DNA of 64,000 bases, from positions 1,674,001 through 1,738,000 of the forward strand of contig OZ242174.1 in NCBI GenBank assembly GCA_965205685.1, given 5' to 3'. Both the position numbers and the translations under genes were made by a program. This stretch comes from WTFY01 sp965205685 (lineage in GTDB: Bacteria > Pseudomonadota > Gammaproteobacteria > UBA4575). The notes under the pieces are model-generated. The model worked only from the letters and a program-made list of their open reading frames with translations. It ran no database searches and was not told the origin of the DNA. Of the stretch, positions 42,011 to 50,398 are shown piece by piece. The number at the start of each line of letters is the position of its first letter. Within the stretch, counting starts at the first letter, position 1.

Positions 42011-44305
42011 TCAGCCGAAGACTCCCGGGTGCTGTTCTTTTGCAAATGCGATGATTTCATCATCCGTGGCGTCTATACCGTCATTGCGCGGGTCTTCGCG
42101 CCACTTCCTGATGTAGCCCTGTAGCCCTCCCCACTCTTTCAGCAGGGTCTGCTTGCGCATGTCCTCGCTGGCTTTCTTGATTTCCACGAGACAGGAATAG
42201 AAGGTCGGACTGGTCCCGAAGTCAGTCAGCATTTCCGAGTTCAGCGCGTTGATATTCACGCCATTCGGCGTGTTGCTGCCCTTGAACTGCTTCTGTGTAG
42301 AACAGACACCAGGCAACAGCCCATCGATAATGACAGCATATGCATAGGTTTCCCCGCGGTCATTGTACATGCAGCAAAGATCACCATCCTCGATGCCCCG
42401 TGCCTTGGCATCTTCAGGGTTCAGTTCCACAGTGGGCCTTGACATCATGGCCTGCAGGCGCGGAACCGACTGGAATGAATCACCAATGAAATAATGTGCG
42501 GCGCTGCTCAGCACCTGCAACGGATAGTCCTTGCGCTTCGGATCTTCCTGTCCTTCGATTTCCGGCACATAGGAAGGCAGGGGGTTGATGCCCTCCTCCT
42601 TTAGTTTTTCGCACCAGATATCAATCTTCCCCGAATCCGTTGGCCAGCCATTTTTGAGGAAGTTTCTTCGCTCGGAGTCGGTATTGGCCCTGACGAAGCC
42701 GTCTTTGAGGATATCCTCATAGGTGATGCCTTCCATCAAGGGATTGTGCTTGCCCTCGTCAAACATGACGTCGCGAATGATTTCCTCGTCCGTTTGCGTG
42801 AAGGCGTTGTCTCCTTCTTCCACATAGCCCATGCGTTGGGCCAGCATGCGAAACAGTTCGGAATTTCTGACACTTTCCCCGAGCGGCTCGATCACGGGCC
42901 GGTTCATGGTGTAATACCAGTTTCCGTAGGTGGCCACCATGTCCGTACGCTCCAGTTGCGTGTCTGCCGGGATCACGATATCCGCATACAGACAGGTATC
43001 CGTCCAGAAGGTTTCATGCACTGCAACGAAAAGGTCGTCGCGCATCAGGCCCTTGCGGACGTTGTTGGTGTTCGGCGCACAGTTGGCAGGGTCCGAGTTG
43101 TAGACGAACAGGCTCTTGATTGGGGGGTCCATCGTCTTACCTTCCGCATCAATATGATCCGACAGCGCACGCCCGAGCTGGACCATGTTGATGGAACGCT
43201 TGCGTGTGCCCAGATCCGTTCGGTGCAGCTTGTCCAGATCCCAGCGGAGCCACATCTCCTCCAGGTTGCCAAAACAGGCGCCGCCGCAGGGTTCGCGCCA
43301 AGCCCCGGTGATGCAGGGAAGCACCAGAATGGAGCGGCACATCTGGCCCGCGTTCTGATGACGGTTCAAGCCGTAGTTTGCACGTATGTAGGATTTCTTC
43401 GTCGAGGCATACTCCAGGGCAAACTTTTCAATTTCCGCGGCCGAGAGCCCGGTGATTTCGGCCACCCTCTCCAGCGGGTACTTGGGCAATTCAGTTTCAA
43501 GCAGGGCCTCCCAGCCATTGGTTTGCTCTTTGAGAAATTCCAGATCATGCAAGCCGCGGTCGACAATTATTTTCATCATGCCCAGCGCCAATGCGGCATC
43601 GGTTCCCGGCCTAGGCTGGATATGCCAGTCCGCCATCATGGTAGTTCGCGTAACCCGGGGGTCGATCACCACGAGCTTCATGCCGCGCTCTTTGGCTTCA
43701 CGTATAAACGGGATGGCGTGGACTCCCGTGCTCACCAGGTTGGCCCCCCACAGAATCATCAGGTCCGCCTCTTCGGCCGCCTCGTGAACGGACATGTTCG
43801 GGTGCGCCATGCCATAGGTATGCAATCCTGCCCACATGGCCGCGAAAATGCAGATGGACTGGATCAGCCCGGCTGCTTCCATCTTGTTCCAGAAGCGGGA
43901 ATCCATGGTCCAGTAGCCCACCATGCCCATGGTGCCTGAGTAGGAATAAGGCTGTACGGCTTCACTTCCATACTCGTCAATCACATGCTTGAAGTTGTCG
44001 GTGATCGCATCGAGTGCCTCGTCCCAGGTGATCCGTTCAAACCTGGCGCCCGGTCCTTTCGGCCCCACCCGCTTGTGCGGATAGAGAACACGGTTGTCGT
44101 TGTACACGAAATCAAGGTAATGGTTGACCTTGTTGCACAAATAGCCGCGGGTAATCGGGTGGGTCGGGTCGCCCTGGATACGCACTGCCCGGCCGCTGCG
44201 GTCATCGCGGGTGACCAGCATTGAGCACGAATCCGGGCAATCGTGAGGGCATGTCACATGATGAACAGAATGCCCCTCGGGTGCTTTGATCTTGTCGGTT
44301 TGCAT
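42011..44305 (-). CDS. Molybdopterin oxidoreductase of the DMSO-reductase family, substrate unknown
   Basis: 764 residues without a Tat signal, hence cytoplasmic. An N-terminal [4Fe-4S] site is formed by Cys19, Cys23, Cys27 and Cys57 (CPHDCPDSC and GYLCNK). Molybdopterin-binding segments follow (LMILWGANLVSTG, VVIDPRVTRTT, VYNSDPANCAPN). A Cys in LIQSICIFAAMWAG is a candidate molybdenum ligand, by position only. The C-terminal dinucleotide-binding domain is present. Acetylene hydratase, formate dehydrogenase, thiosulfate or polysulfide reductase-like roles all use this fold; I cannot choose. It is paired with the FAD/Fe-S protein downstream. Confidence 0.85.
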   Translation of the reverse strand: MQTDKIKAPEGHSVHHVTCPHDCPDSCSMLVTRDDRSGRAVRIQGDPTHPITRGYLCNKVNHYLDFVYNDNRVLYPHKRVGPKGPGARFERITWDEALDAITDNFKHVIDEYGSEAVQPYSYSGTMGMVGYWTMDSRFWNKMEAAGLIQSICIFAAMWAGLHTYGMAHPNMSVHEAAEEADLMILWGANLVSTGVHAIPFIREAKERGMKLVVIDPRVTRTTMMADWHIQPRPGTDAALALGMMKIIVDRGLHDLEFLKEQTNGWEALLETELPKYPLERVAEITGLSAAEIEKFALEYASTKKSYIRANYGLNRHQNAGQMCRSILVLPCITGAWREPCGGACFGNLEEMWLRWDLDKLHRTDLGTRKRSINMVQLGRALSDHIDAEGKTMDPPIKSLFVYNSDPANCAPNTNNVRKGLMRDDLFVAVHETFWTDTCLYADIVIPADTQLERTDMVATYGNWYYTMNRPVIEPLGESVRNSELFRMLAQRMGYVEEGDNAFTQTDEEIIRDVMFDEGKHNPLMEGITYEDILKDGFVRANTDSERRNFLKNGWPTDSGKIDIWCEKLKEEGINPLPSYVPEIEGQEDPKRKDYPLQVLSSAAHYFIGDSFQSVPRLQAMMSRPTVELNPEDAKARGIEDGDLCCMYNDRGETYAYAVIIDGLLPGVCSTQKQFKGSNTPNGVNINALNSEMLTDFGTSPTFYSCLVEIKKASEDMRKQTLLKEWGGLQGYIRKWREDPRNDGIDATDDEIIAFAKEQHPGVFG

Positions 44306-44579
44306 CGCCGGTGCCTCCCCCTATGCTCAGCGGATCACTTCCATGGCGGGATGCCAGTTGCCGGTCCCTCTATTCTCGTGTGCGATCCGGCGGGTCTGCG
44401 TGTCCAGCCCAAGTCTTTGCCATTAAACGTTTTATCGTACGGATTATAAGGCATTTGCATGCGCATATTTGCAGCCAGGCCAGAAATTTTCAGGTGGCCG
44501 ACCGCAGCAGACAGCCCTCGGGCAAACCGTACTGACGGATCATGCACCCTATGCGATCACAGGTGAATGTTTGGGTGAC

Positions 44580-45524
44580 TCATTCAGGTGTTTTGGACGC
44601 ACCGGGCCGGGCATCCCTGTCGGATGCTGCATTTTCACGGCTGAGCCAAGCGACCAACAGGCGGATTTGGGTGTCGTCAAGCCTGTCGTCGAAGGCCGGC
44701 ATTTGGCCGTTGCGACCCTCTGCGATGGACTGGCGGATTGCCTCCGTCGAGCTTCCGTAGAGACTGATGCTATCCGTGAGGTTCGGCGCACCCAGCAATT
44801 CATTACCGGAAGCATCCGTGCCGTGACAGGCGACGCAGTACAGCTGGTAGGGCTTCGAGCCCGGGTGATCAGCCGCCTTATCCCGAGACAGGGCCTGCAC
44901 GTAACCGGTCAGCTGATCCACTGTCTCTTCGCCGACTACACCCAGCCAGCCGGGCATGACCGCCTGGCGCCCATGGCGGATCGACTGCTCGATCTGTGTC
45001 GCCTCGCTGCCCCATTGCCACTCCGCATCGCGCAGGTCGGGAAAGAGGTTTGCCTGGCCTCTCGCATCATAGCCATGGCACACGGCACAGTTGCGGTCAT
45101 AGATCCGCTGCGCCGAAACCATGAGTCTCGTATCGGCCTGCAATGTCTCCAGCCTCGCTTCGGAAACCAGCCGCCGGGTCGGGCCGAATTCAGTCGAGTA
45201 GCGGCCAAGACGCTCGTGCAGTTCACCACCCTGAGACCAGTTCAGCGCCCCGCTGAAGGCACCAAGGCCAGGATAGAGCATGAGATAGACAACGGAAATC
45301 ACCAGAGAGATGAAAATGAGCCAGAACCACCAGAGCGGTGGAGGATGCTCACCCTCCCGCAGGTTGTCGTCCCACACCGGACTCGACTCCTTTGTCTCCT
45401 GACCCCCGCCAAAATACAGGCTGAATACCAGCCAGACGAGCCCCGCCAGGCTGGTCAGGGTAAGCACCAGCACCCAGCCGCTCCAGAACTCGCTAGGTAA
45501 CTCAACCATCGCGACGCTCATCAT
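44580..45524 (-). CDS. ccoP: cbb3 cytochrome c oxidase subunit III (CcoP), dihaem cytochrome c
   Basis: About 314 residues. Two hydrophobic segments near the start (WVLVLTLTSLAGLVWLVFSLYF and WFWLIFISLVISVVYLML) are followed by two haem c domains with CAVCH and CVACH. It takes electrons from soluble cytochromes to CcoO. The start may be one of three in-frame ATGs (45524, 45521, 45509); all overlap the end of ccoQ. The C-terminal tail is charged. The 275 bp upstream of the Mo enzyme and downstream of ccoP hold no gene I can support. Confidence 0.93.
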   Translation of the reverse strand: MMSVAMVELPSEFWSGWVLVLTLTSLAGLVWLVFSLYFGGGQETKESSPVWDDNLREGEHPPPLWWFWLIFISLVISVVYLMLYPGLGAFSGALNWSQGGELHERLGRYSTEFGPTRRLVSEARLETLQADTRLMVSAQRIYDRNCAVCHGYDARGQANLFPDLRDAEWQWGSEATQIEQSIRHGRQAVMPGWLGVVGEETVDQLTGYVQALSRDKAADHPGSKPYQLYCVACHGTDASGNELLGAPNLTDSISLYGSSTEAIRQSIAEGRNGQMPAFDDRLDDTQIRLLVAWLSRENAASDRDARPGASKTPE

Positions 45525-45645
45525 TGAGGGGAATGTCCGCGCTTCGCTCGATGGTTTCATCGGACGAACCCAGCAGGACCCAGACCACCAATGCGACCAT
45601 GAAGGCCATCACCAGCATGTCACCCACGAAAATAAACCAGGTCAT
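45502..45645 (-). CDS. ccoQ: cbb3 oxidase small subunit (CcoQ/FixQ)
   Basis: 47 residues, found by translating the gap between ccoO and ccoP: MTWFIFVGDMLVMAFMVALV, then VWVLLGSSDETIERSADIPL and NDERRDG. It has one membrane helix, the usual size and place for CcoQ, which stabilises the oxidase. The ATG overlaps the ccoO stop codon (ATGA) and the gene end overlaps the ccoP start, so it is translated by coupling. Confidence 0.85.
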   Translation of the reverse strand: MTWFIFVGDMLVMAFMVALVVWVLLGSSDETIERSADIPLNDERRDG

Positions 45646-46268
45646 CGCCCGCCTCCCGTCCCGGATGCACCCAGTCCCTGCAGATAGGCCACCAGTGCAT
45701 CGACCTCGCTCAGGCCTTCGAGTGCGGCAGGTGCCGCCTCAATATCGGCATCCGTATAAGGGTGGCCAAGACGGCGCAGCGCACGCATTTTCGCCTGAAT
45801 CATGCCGCCGGAATCCGCTGGGCGATCCGCAAGCCAGGGATAGGCGGGCATGATCGAATCCGGCACGACGGCGCGAGGATCCAGCAGATGTAACCGATGC
45901 CAGGCATCGGAATACTTGCCTCCAATGCGGTGCAAGTCGGGTCCCGTACGCTTCGATCCCCACAGGAAGGGCCGGTCATAGGCAAATTCCCCTGCTTTCG
46001 AAAAGGGACCGTAGCGCCGCACTTCGGCCAGCAGGGGACGCACCTGCTGCGAATGGCAAGTACTGCAACTTTCGCGGATGTAGATGTCACGACCGGTCAG
46101 GGTTACCGGGTCATAGGGCACGACGCCCACGTCTGGCGTGGCCAAACCATCGTCAAGCACGCTGGGCAGAACCTGTACCAGCCCGCCGATGGACGAGACA
46201 AACAGAATGCCAAAGATCAGCCAGCCGCTATGGCGCTCCAGCGTGCGATGCAGGTCGACGGCTTTCAC
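45642..46268 (-). CDS. ccoO: cbb3 cytochrome c oxidase subunit II (CcoO), monohaem cytochrome c
   Basis: 208 residues starting with the GTG at 46268, which overlaps the ccoN stop (GTGA). One N-terminal membrane helix (WLIFGILFVSSIGGL) is followed by a haem c site CSTCH at residues 68-72, with the expected GSKRTGPDLHRIGGKY and PDSIMPAYPWL segments. It passes electrons from CcoP to CcoN. A longer reading from further upstream would overlap ccoN and is not credible. Confidence 0.95.
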   Translation of the reverse strand: MKAVDLHRTLERHSGWLIFGILFVSSIGGLVQVLPSVLDDGLATPDVGVVPYDPVTLTGRDIYIRESCSTCHSQQVRPLLAEVRRYGPFSKAGEFAYDRPFLWGSKRTGPDLHRIGGKYSDAWHRLHLLDPRAVVPDSIMPAYPWLADRPADSGGMIQAKMRALRRLGHPYTDADIEAAPAALEGLSEVDALVAYLQGLGASGTGGGR

Positions 46269-47692
46269 AGAGCCCCCTGAACGGCAGGTGGAGGCACCGC
46301 ACGCACGATGCTGCGGCCCTTGGCGGTCATCCACAGATTGAAAGCCATCAGCAAGGCCCCGGCGAAAAATGCAAGTCCTGCGACCAAGCGCAGGGTGTAG
46401 TAGGGTGCCATACTGGCCATGATGTCCTTGAAACTGTAGCGAAGCTCCCCGATTTCATCGAGGCTCAGCCACAAGAGTCCTTGGGAGACGCCCGCGCCCC
46501 ACATTGCCAGCACGTAGAGCATCACGCCTGCCAGAGCCAGCCAGAAATGCCAGTTTGCCAACCGATGACTGTAGAGTTCGGCACCGACCAGGCGCGGCAG
46601 CAGGAAGTAGAACGTACCGAAGGTAATCAGCGCATTCCAGCCGAGTGCTCCGGAATGCACATGGCCTATGGTCCAGTCGGTAAAGTGGCTGACTACATTG
46701 ACGCTCTTGATGGACATCATCGGCCCTTCGAAGGTTGCAAGCCCGTAAAAGGCCAGCGACAGCACGATAAACTTCAAGGCTGGATCAGTACGCAGCTTCT
46801 CCCAGGCGCCGGACACCGTCATGACACCATTGACCAAAGTGGCCCAGGACGGCGCCAGCAGCACCAGGCTCATGACCATGCCCAGGGATTGCACCCACTC
46901 CGGCACGGCATTGTAGTGCAGGTGATGTGGGCCAGCCCAGATATAGCTGTAAGTGAAGGCCCAGAACGCCACGATCGATAACCGGTAACTCCAGATCGGC
47001 CGGTCGGCATGCTTGGGCAGGAAGTAGTACAGCATGCCGAGAAACCCTCCCGTCAACAGGAACCCCACAGCATTATGGCCGTACCACCATTGCACAACGG
47101 CGTCCTGGGCACCGGCAAACAGCGAGTAGGACTTCGACCAGGCCACCGGAATCGCCTGACTGTTGACGATGTGCAGCATGGCGATCACGATGATCAGCGC
47201 GCCGTAGAACCAGTTGGACACGTATATCGGCTGAATTCGTCGCTTGGCAATGGTTCCGAAAAAAACCACTGCGAAACACACCCAGATGACGGTTATGGCA
47301 ATGTCGAAAGGCCATTCCAGTTCGGCATACTCCTTGCCTCCATTCCAACCGGCCAGCAACGAGATCCCACCAAAAAGAATTACTGCTTGCCAAGCCAAGG
47401 CACAAAACCATGCCAGTCCCGGTGCAAATAGCGGTACATGACAGGTACGCTGTACGCTGTAGAAAGCAGTTCCCATCAACGCGGCGATGCCGAATCCAAA
47501 GATCACGGCGTTGGTATGCAGGTTTCGCAACCGGCCATAGGACAGCCATTCTTGACCAAAGTCCAGAGTTGGCCAGATCAGTTCTGCAGCAACATAGATT
47601 CCCGCTGCCATACCAATCAGTGACCAGAAAATGGCAAAGCCGGTCAGCCAGGCCACCACCCTGTCGTGATATTGCTCGATGCTCAGACTCAA
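46265..47692 (-). CDS. ccoN: cbb3 cytochrome c oxidase catalytic subunit I (CcoN)
   Basis: 475 residues, twelve-helix haem-copper oxidase. Haem and CuB ligands are visible: RNLHTNAVIFG, the WYGHNAVGF histidine-tyrosine region, AGPHHLHYNAVPEW (two CuB histidines) and WTIGHVHSGALGWN (haem histidines). It reduces oxygen with high affinity, suiting low-oxygen sulfur oxidation. It starts with TTG overlapping the Yip1-family stop (TTGA). The ccoGHIS assembly genes are not in this window. Confidence 0.97.
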   Translation of the reverse strand: MSLSIEQYHDRVVAWLTGFAIFWSLIGMAAGIYVAAELIWPTLDFGQEWLSYGRLRNLHTNAVIFGFGIAALMGTAFYSVQRTCHVPLFAPGLAWFCALAWQAVILFGGISLLAGWNGGKEYAELEWPFDIAITVIWVCFAVVFFGTIAKRRIQPIYVSNWFYGALIIVIAMLHIVNSQAIPVAWSKSYSLFAGAQDAVVQWWYGHNAVGFLLTGGFLGMLYYFLPKHADRPIWSYRLSIVAFWAFTYSYIWAGPHHLHYNAVPEWVQSLGMVMSLVLLAPSWATLVNGVMTVSGAWEKLRTDPALKFIVLSLAFYGLATFEGPMMSIKSVNVVSHFTDWTIGHVHSGALGWNALITFGTFYFLLPRLVGAELYSHRLANWHFWLALAGVMLYVLAMWGAGVSQGLLWLSLDEIGELRYSFKDIMASMAPYYTLRLVAGLAFFAGALLMAFNLWMTAKGRSIVRAVPPPAVQGAL

Positions 47693-48306
47693 ACTCCCAG
47701 GTTCGGACCAATACCCCCGCTCCAGAGCACCACTGTAATACCCAACAGGCTAACGCTAGCCACCAGCAGGTAGGCTACCAAAGATGAAGCCATGAGCATG
47801 CCGCGCTCCGGTGAGGTTCCAAGTGCCGCCGGCAGGCAGCGGTACAGCAGATACAGGCTCCAGGCCAGGGCCGGTATCAACAAAAGCATATTAATGAAAA
47901 CGTGCGGGACCAGATGACCCAGGCTGGCAAGGATCACTGGCATGCCAACCAGGACTACAAACGATAGGTGAGAACCAAATTCGCGCCTTGCCCCATAGGT
48001 GCCTGCCATCCAGCAGGCGACCACCGCCGTGCTCAGGAAACCGGCAATGAGCGCAACGAAATAGGCGAGGCTGATCAGTGCCAGACCTGACGGGGGGATA
48101 TACAGTGGCTCCCCACCTCCGAGCTGCCAGCCAAAGGTGGCCCCTCCAATGTAAGCAAACAATGGCGGGATGATGCTGAGCGGAATCACCAGGCGCAAAA
48201 GCACGGCATGGGTTTCAGGCGCACACGCGGACAGACTGGCACCTGCCTCTGCAGGCCGCGTAATCAGGCGTGCGAAGCGCCACGGTGTCAGCAATACATC
48301 CATCAA
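47689..48306 (-). CDS. Yip1-family membrane protein fused in translation to the cbb3 operon
   Basis: 205 residues with about five hydrophobic helices. The pattern (SLSACAPETHAVLLRLVIPL, LSFVVLVGMPVILASLGHL) fits the Yip1/DUF1282 family of small membrane proteins; the function is unknown. Its stop overlaps the ccoN TTG start, so it is the first gene of the oxidase operon and ccoN translation should depend on it. A role in oxidase assembly or stability is an inference from coupling. Confidence 0.75.
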   Translation of the reverse strand: MMDVLLTPWRFARLITRPAEAGASLSACAPETHAVLLRLVIPLSIIPPLFAYIGGATFGWQLGGGEPLYIPPSGLALISLAYFVALIAGFLSTAVVACWMAGTYGARREFGSHLSFVVLVGMPVILASLGHLVPHVFINMLLLIPALAWSLYLLYRCLPAALGTSPERGMLMASSLVAYLLVASVSLLGITVVLWSGGIGPNLGV

Positions 48307-48440
48307 GCCTCGCCTGGCCGCTGTATCAAAGCTCCTGAGGAGTCAAGAGCAGGTGCGTAAAGTCCATCCATCTGCCATTTGGACTGTAAGCATTGGCGCA
48401 CTCACAGAGTGTCGGATGGTGTGTTGCAATTCGCCATCCC

Positions 48441-49151
48441 TTAATTGACCGGCAGTTGCGCGCGCAAGTGGTCGCGGTCGAACCACCATGAGTCACCCGT
48501 CATTACATCGACTATTTTCGCCAGTCGATTGAAGAGCTTGTCCGTGTCATTCAGCTCCAGTATTTCAATCCACATCCTGATGGATTCTTCATCTTCAATG
48601 CCACGGTGGCGCTTGGCCACTTTCGCAAGGATCTGCATGGTAAGGAAAGTCAGGTTTTCATGTTGCTCTTTCGCGCGCACATCGGCAATGTAGTGTGCCG
48701 CCATGGCAGCGACTGCCGCACCATCTGATTGCTCCGGGGTTTCATCCACGATGTTGTGGAGCATTTCGATGGACAGGCCCGGATCTACCGGATAAGTGAC
48801 GGCAAGCCAGCAGCCCTGCCCCAGCGCGACGATCGAATCTTCCTGGTTGGCCTGATACAGTACCCGGCAGGTCTTTACAGCATGTTCGAACTCGTGTTCT
48901 GCAATGAACAACTCGACGAGGGGCCGGGCACACGACCAAGCCTCCTCCAGCCGGTTTAACCCGATCAGTGCCTCTGCGATTTCGAGTTCCAGTTGCGCAC
49001 GCTGGAAATTACTTGCCTCCCGGGGAAGATCCCGCAACTTTTGGCGGCACTCGAACAGCTTGTTTTCAAACCAGACGCGCTCATCTGCAGACTGGAATGC
49101 ACTCATGGCATCGTGAAGGGGTTGCCGGGTAGGATCAAATTTTTCAACCAC
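48441..49151 (-). CDS. Helical-repeat protein of unknown function (236 aa)
   Basis: Not firmly recognised. All-helical, with TPR-like repeats (AQLELEIAEALIGLNRLEEAW, EFEHAVKTCRVLYQAN), then a second helical half (MQILAKVAKRHRGIEDEES) ending SWWFDRDHLRAQLPV. It is soluble, without signal or cysteine motif. It lies 134 bp upstream of the Yip1 gene on the same strand. A scaffold or regulatory role is possible but not shown. Confidence 0.65.
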   Translation of the reverse strand: MVEKFDPTRQPLHDAMSAFQSADERVWFENKLFECRQKLRDLPREASNFQRAQLELEIAEALIGLNRLEEAWSCARPLVELFIAEHEFEHAVKTCRVLYQANQEDSIVALGQGCWLAVTYPVDPGLSIEMLHNIVDETPEQSDGAAVAAMAAHYIADVRAKEQHENLTFLTMQILAKVAKRHRGIEDEESIRMWIEILELNDTDKLFNRLAKIVDVMTGDSWWFDRDHLRAQLPVN

Positions 49152-49603
49152 CAGTTTTTTCCTTGCAGTTCATGCCAGTACTTCGGACCTTACGACCAGT
49201 AAAGATGACGTTTCAAAAAAGATTTCTGAGCCCGCAGCGCTCAAGGCATGTAGGGCATGGTGGCTGTGAAGCACTTGCACCATCTTCCTTTTGGCACATT
49301 CAGTGGCAATGCGCAGCACGCCACCATTTCGGTGCTCGCTTGCCCACGCTGAAAGCAGCTTCTTTATACAACTTTCTCGACTGCGTGGCAAAGCAAAACC
49401 ACGGGCCCGGGTGGTGCAGGAAAACAGCTTCCCCTTTACGTGAAAGGACCGTGTCGTTGGCCAAGACTCGTCAGCATGATTGCGCTTTGAGCCCCGGGCG
49501 AGAGTGTTTTTTGCTACACTTAGAGAACGTTACGATCTCTACACACCCAACTCCTGCCCACATGAAATCAATCTATAGGGTCATGACCTGGAAGGCATGA
49601 CAC
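49152..49603. other. Intergenic region before fabA, no gene supported
   Basis: This 452-bp gap between the divergent helical-repeat gene and fabA contains an open frame of 145 codons (49163-49600) whose translation shows no motif, is Pro/Cys/His-scattered and is not accepted. GGAAGG at 49590-49595 is the fabA ribosome site. The fabA promoter should lie here; TACACT near 49515 is a possible -10, without a good -35. Confidence 0.4.
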
Positions 49604-50119
49604 GTGTCTAAAAAAAGCTCATATTCCTACGAGGAGTTGCTGGCCTGCAGTCATGGCAAGATGTTCGGGCCCGGGAACGCACAGCTGCCCCTGCCCAACA
49701 TGCTGATGATTGATCGAATCACAAAAATCACGACCGATACAGGGCAGTACGGACGTGGTGAGGTCGAAGCCGAACTCGATATCAAGTCCGATCTATGGTT
49801 TTTCGATTGTCATTTTGCAGGAGATCCTGTCATGCCCGGATGTCTGGGACTGGATGCACTGTGGCAATTGCTGGGATTTTTTATCGCATGGAAGGGCGTG
49901 CCCGGCCGCGGCCGGGCTCTCGGGGTCAATGAGGTCCGCTTCACAGGCCAGGTGTTGCCGGATGCAAATCGGGTTGATTACCGGCTGGACATCAAGAGAA
50001 TCGTCAAGCGCGGTGCCGCCATGGGCATTGCAGATGGCACGATGTCTGTGGATGGAAGAACGATCTACGTTGCAAAAGACCTGCGGGTCGGACTGTTTCT
50101 GTCTACTGAAGGTTTCTGA
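49604..50119 (+). CDS. fabA: 3-hydroxydecanoyl-ACP dehydratase/isomerase FabA
   Basis: 171 residues starting with GTG, with GGAAGG eight bases upstream. The active-site pair is present at the same positions as in E. coli: His70 in FDCHFAGDPVMPG and Asp84 in LGLDALWQ. It dehydrates 3-hydroxydecanoyl-ACP and isomerises the trans-2 to the cis-3 bond, starting unsaturated fatty acid synthesis. fabB, the usual partner, is not next to it here. Confidence 0.97.
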   Translation: MSKKSSYSYEELLACSHGKMFGPGNAQLPLPNMLMIDRITKITTDTGQYGRGEVEAELDIKSDLWFFDCHFAGDPVMPGCLGLDALWQLLGFFIAWKGVPGRGRALGVNEVRFTGQVLPDANRVDYRLDIKRIVKRGAAMGIADGTMSVDGRTIYVAKDLRVGLFLSTEGF

Positions 50120-50398
50120 AAACCATTCATGGCAGTGCACAGCGACCTCGGGGGTCATGTACCCAGCCTCGTAAAGACCAGCTGACAGGCCGACGGAAAG
50201 GGAAGCCGGAAAACCGCACTGCATCTCGCATGCAGGATCCGCCCATGGATATTGGCAAATGGCCGGAAACGGCTCAGAGGAGCTCGAGCAAGCGACGACC
50301 CCGGCAGCATGCATTTCCCTGAATCTTTGTTAAACTTGGGATTAGAACGACAATCTGGTTTTAGGAGATAAGCCAGGGATCTTGCAGGGGGGACAATC

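Noticed and set aside
42746..43939. 397-codon open frame on the plus strand
   Set aside because: Antisense to the molybdopterin oxidoreductase, which has clear cofactor motifs.
44469..45500. 343-codon open frame on the plus strand
   Set aside because: Antisense to ccoP, whose haem motifs and membrane segments are clear.
49163..49600. 145-codon open frame before fabA
   Set aside because: No motif, odd composition, ends at the fabA start; treated as non-coding.
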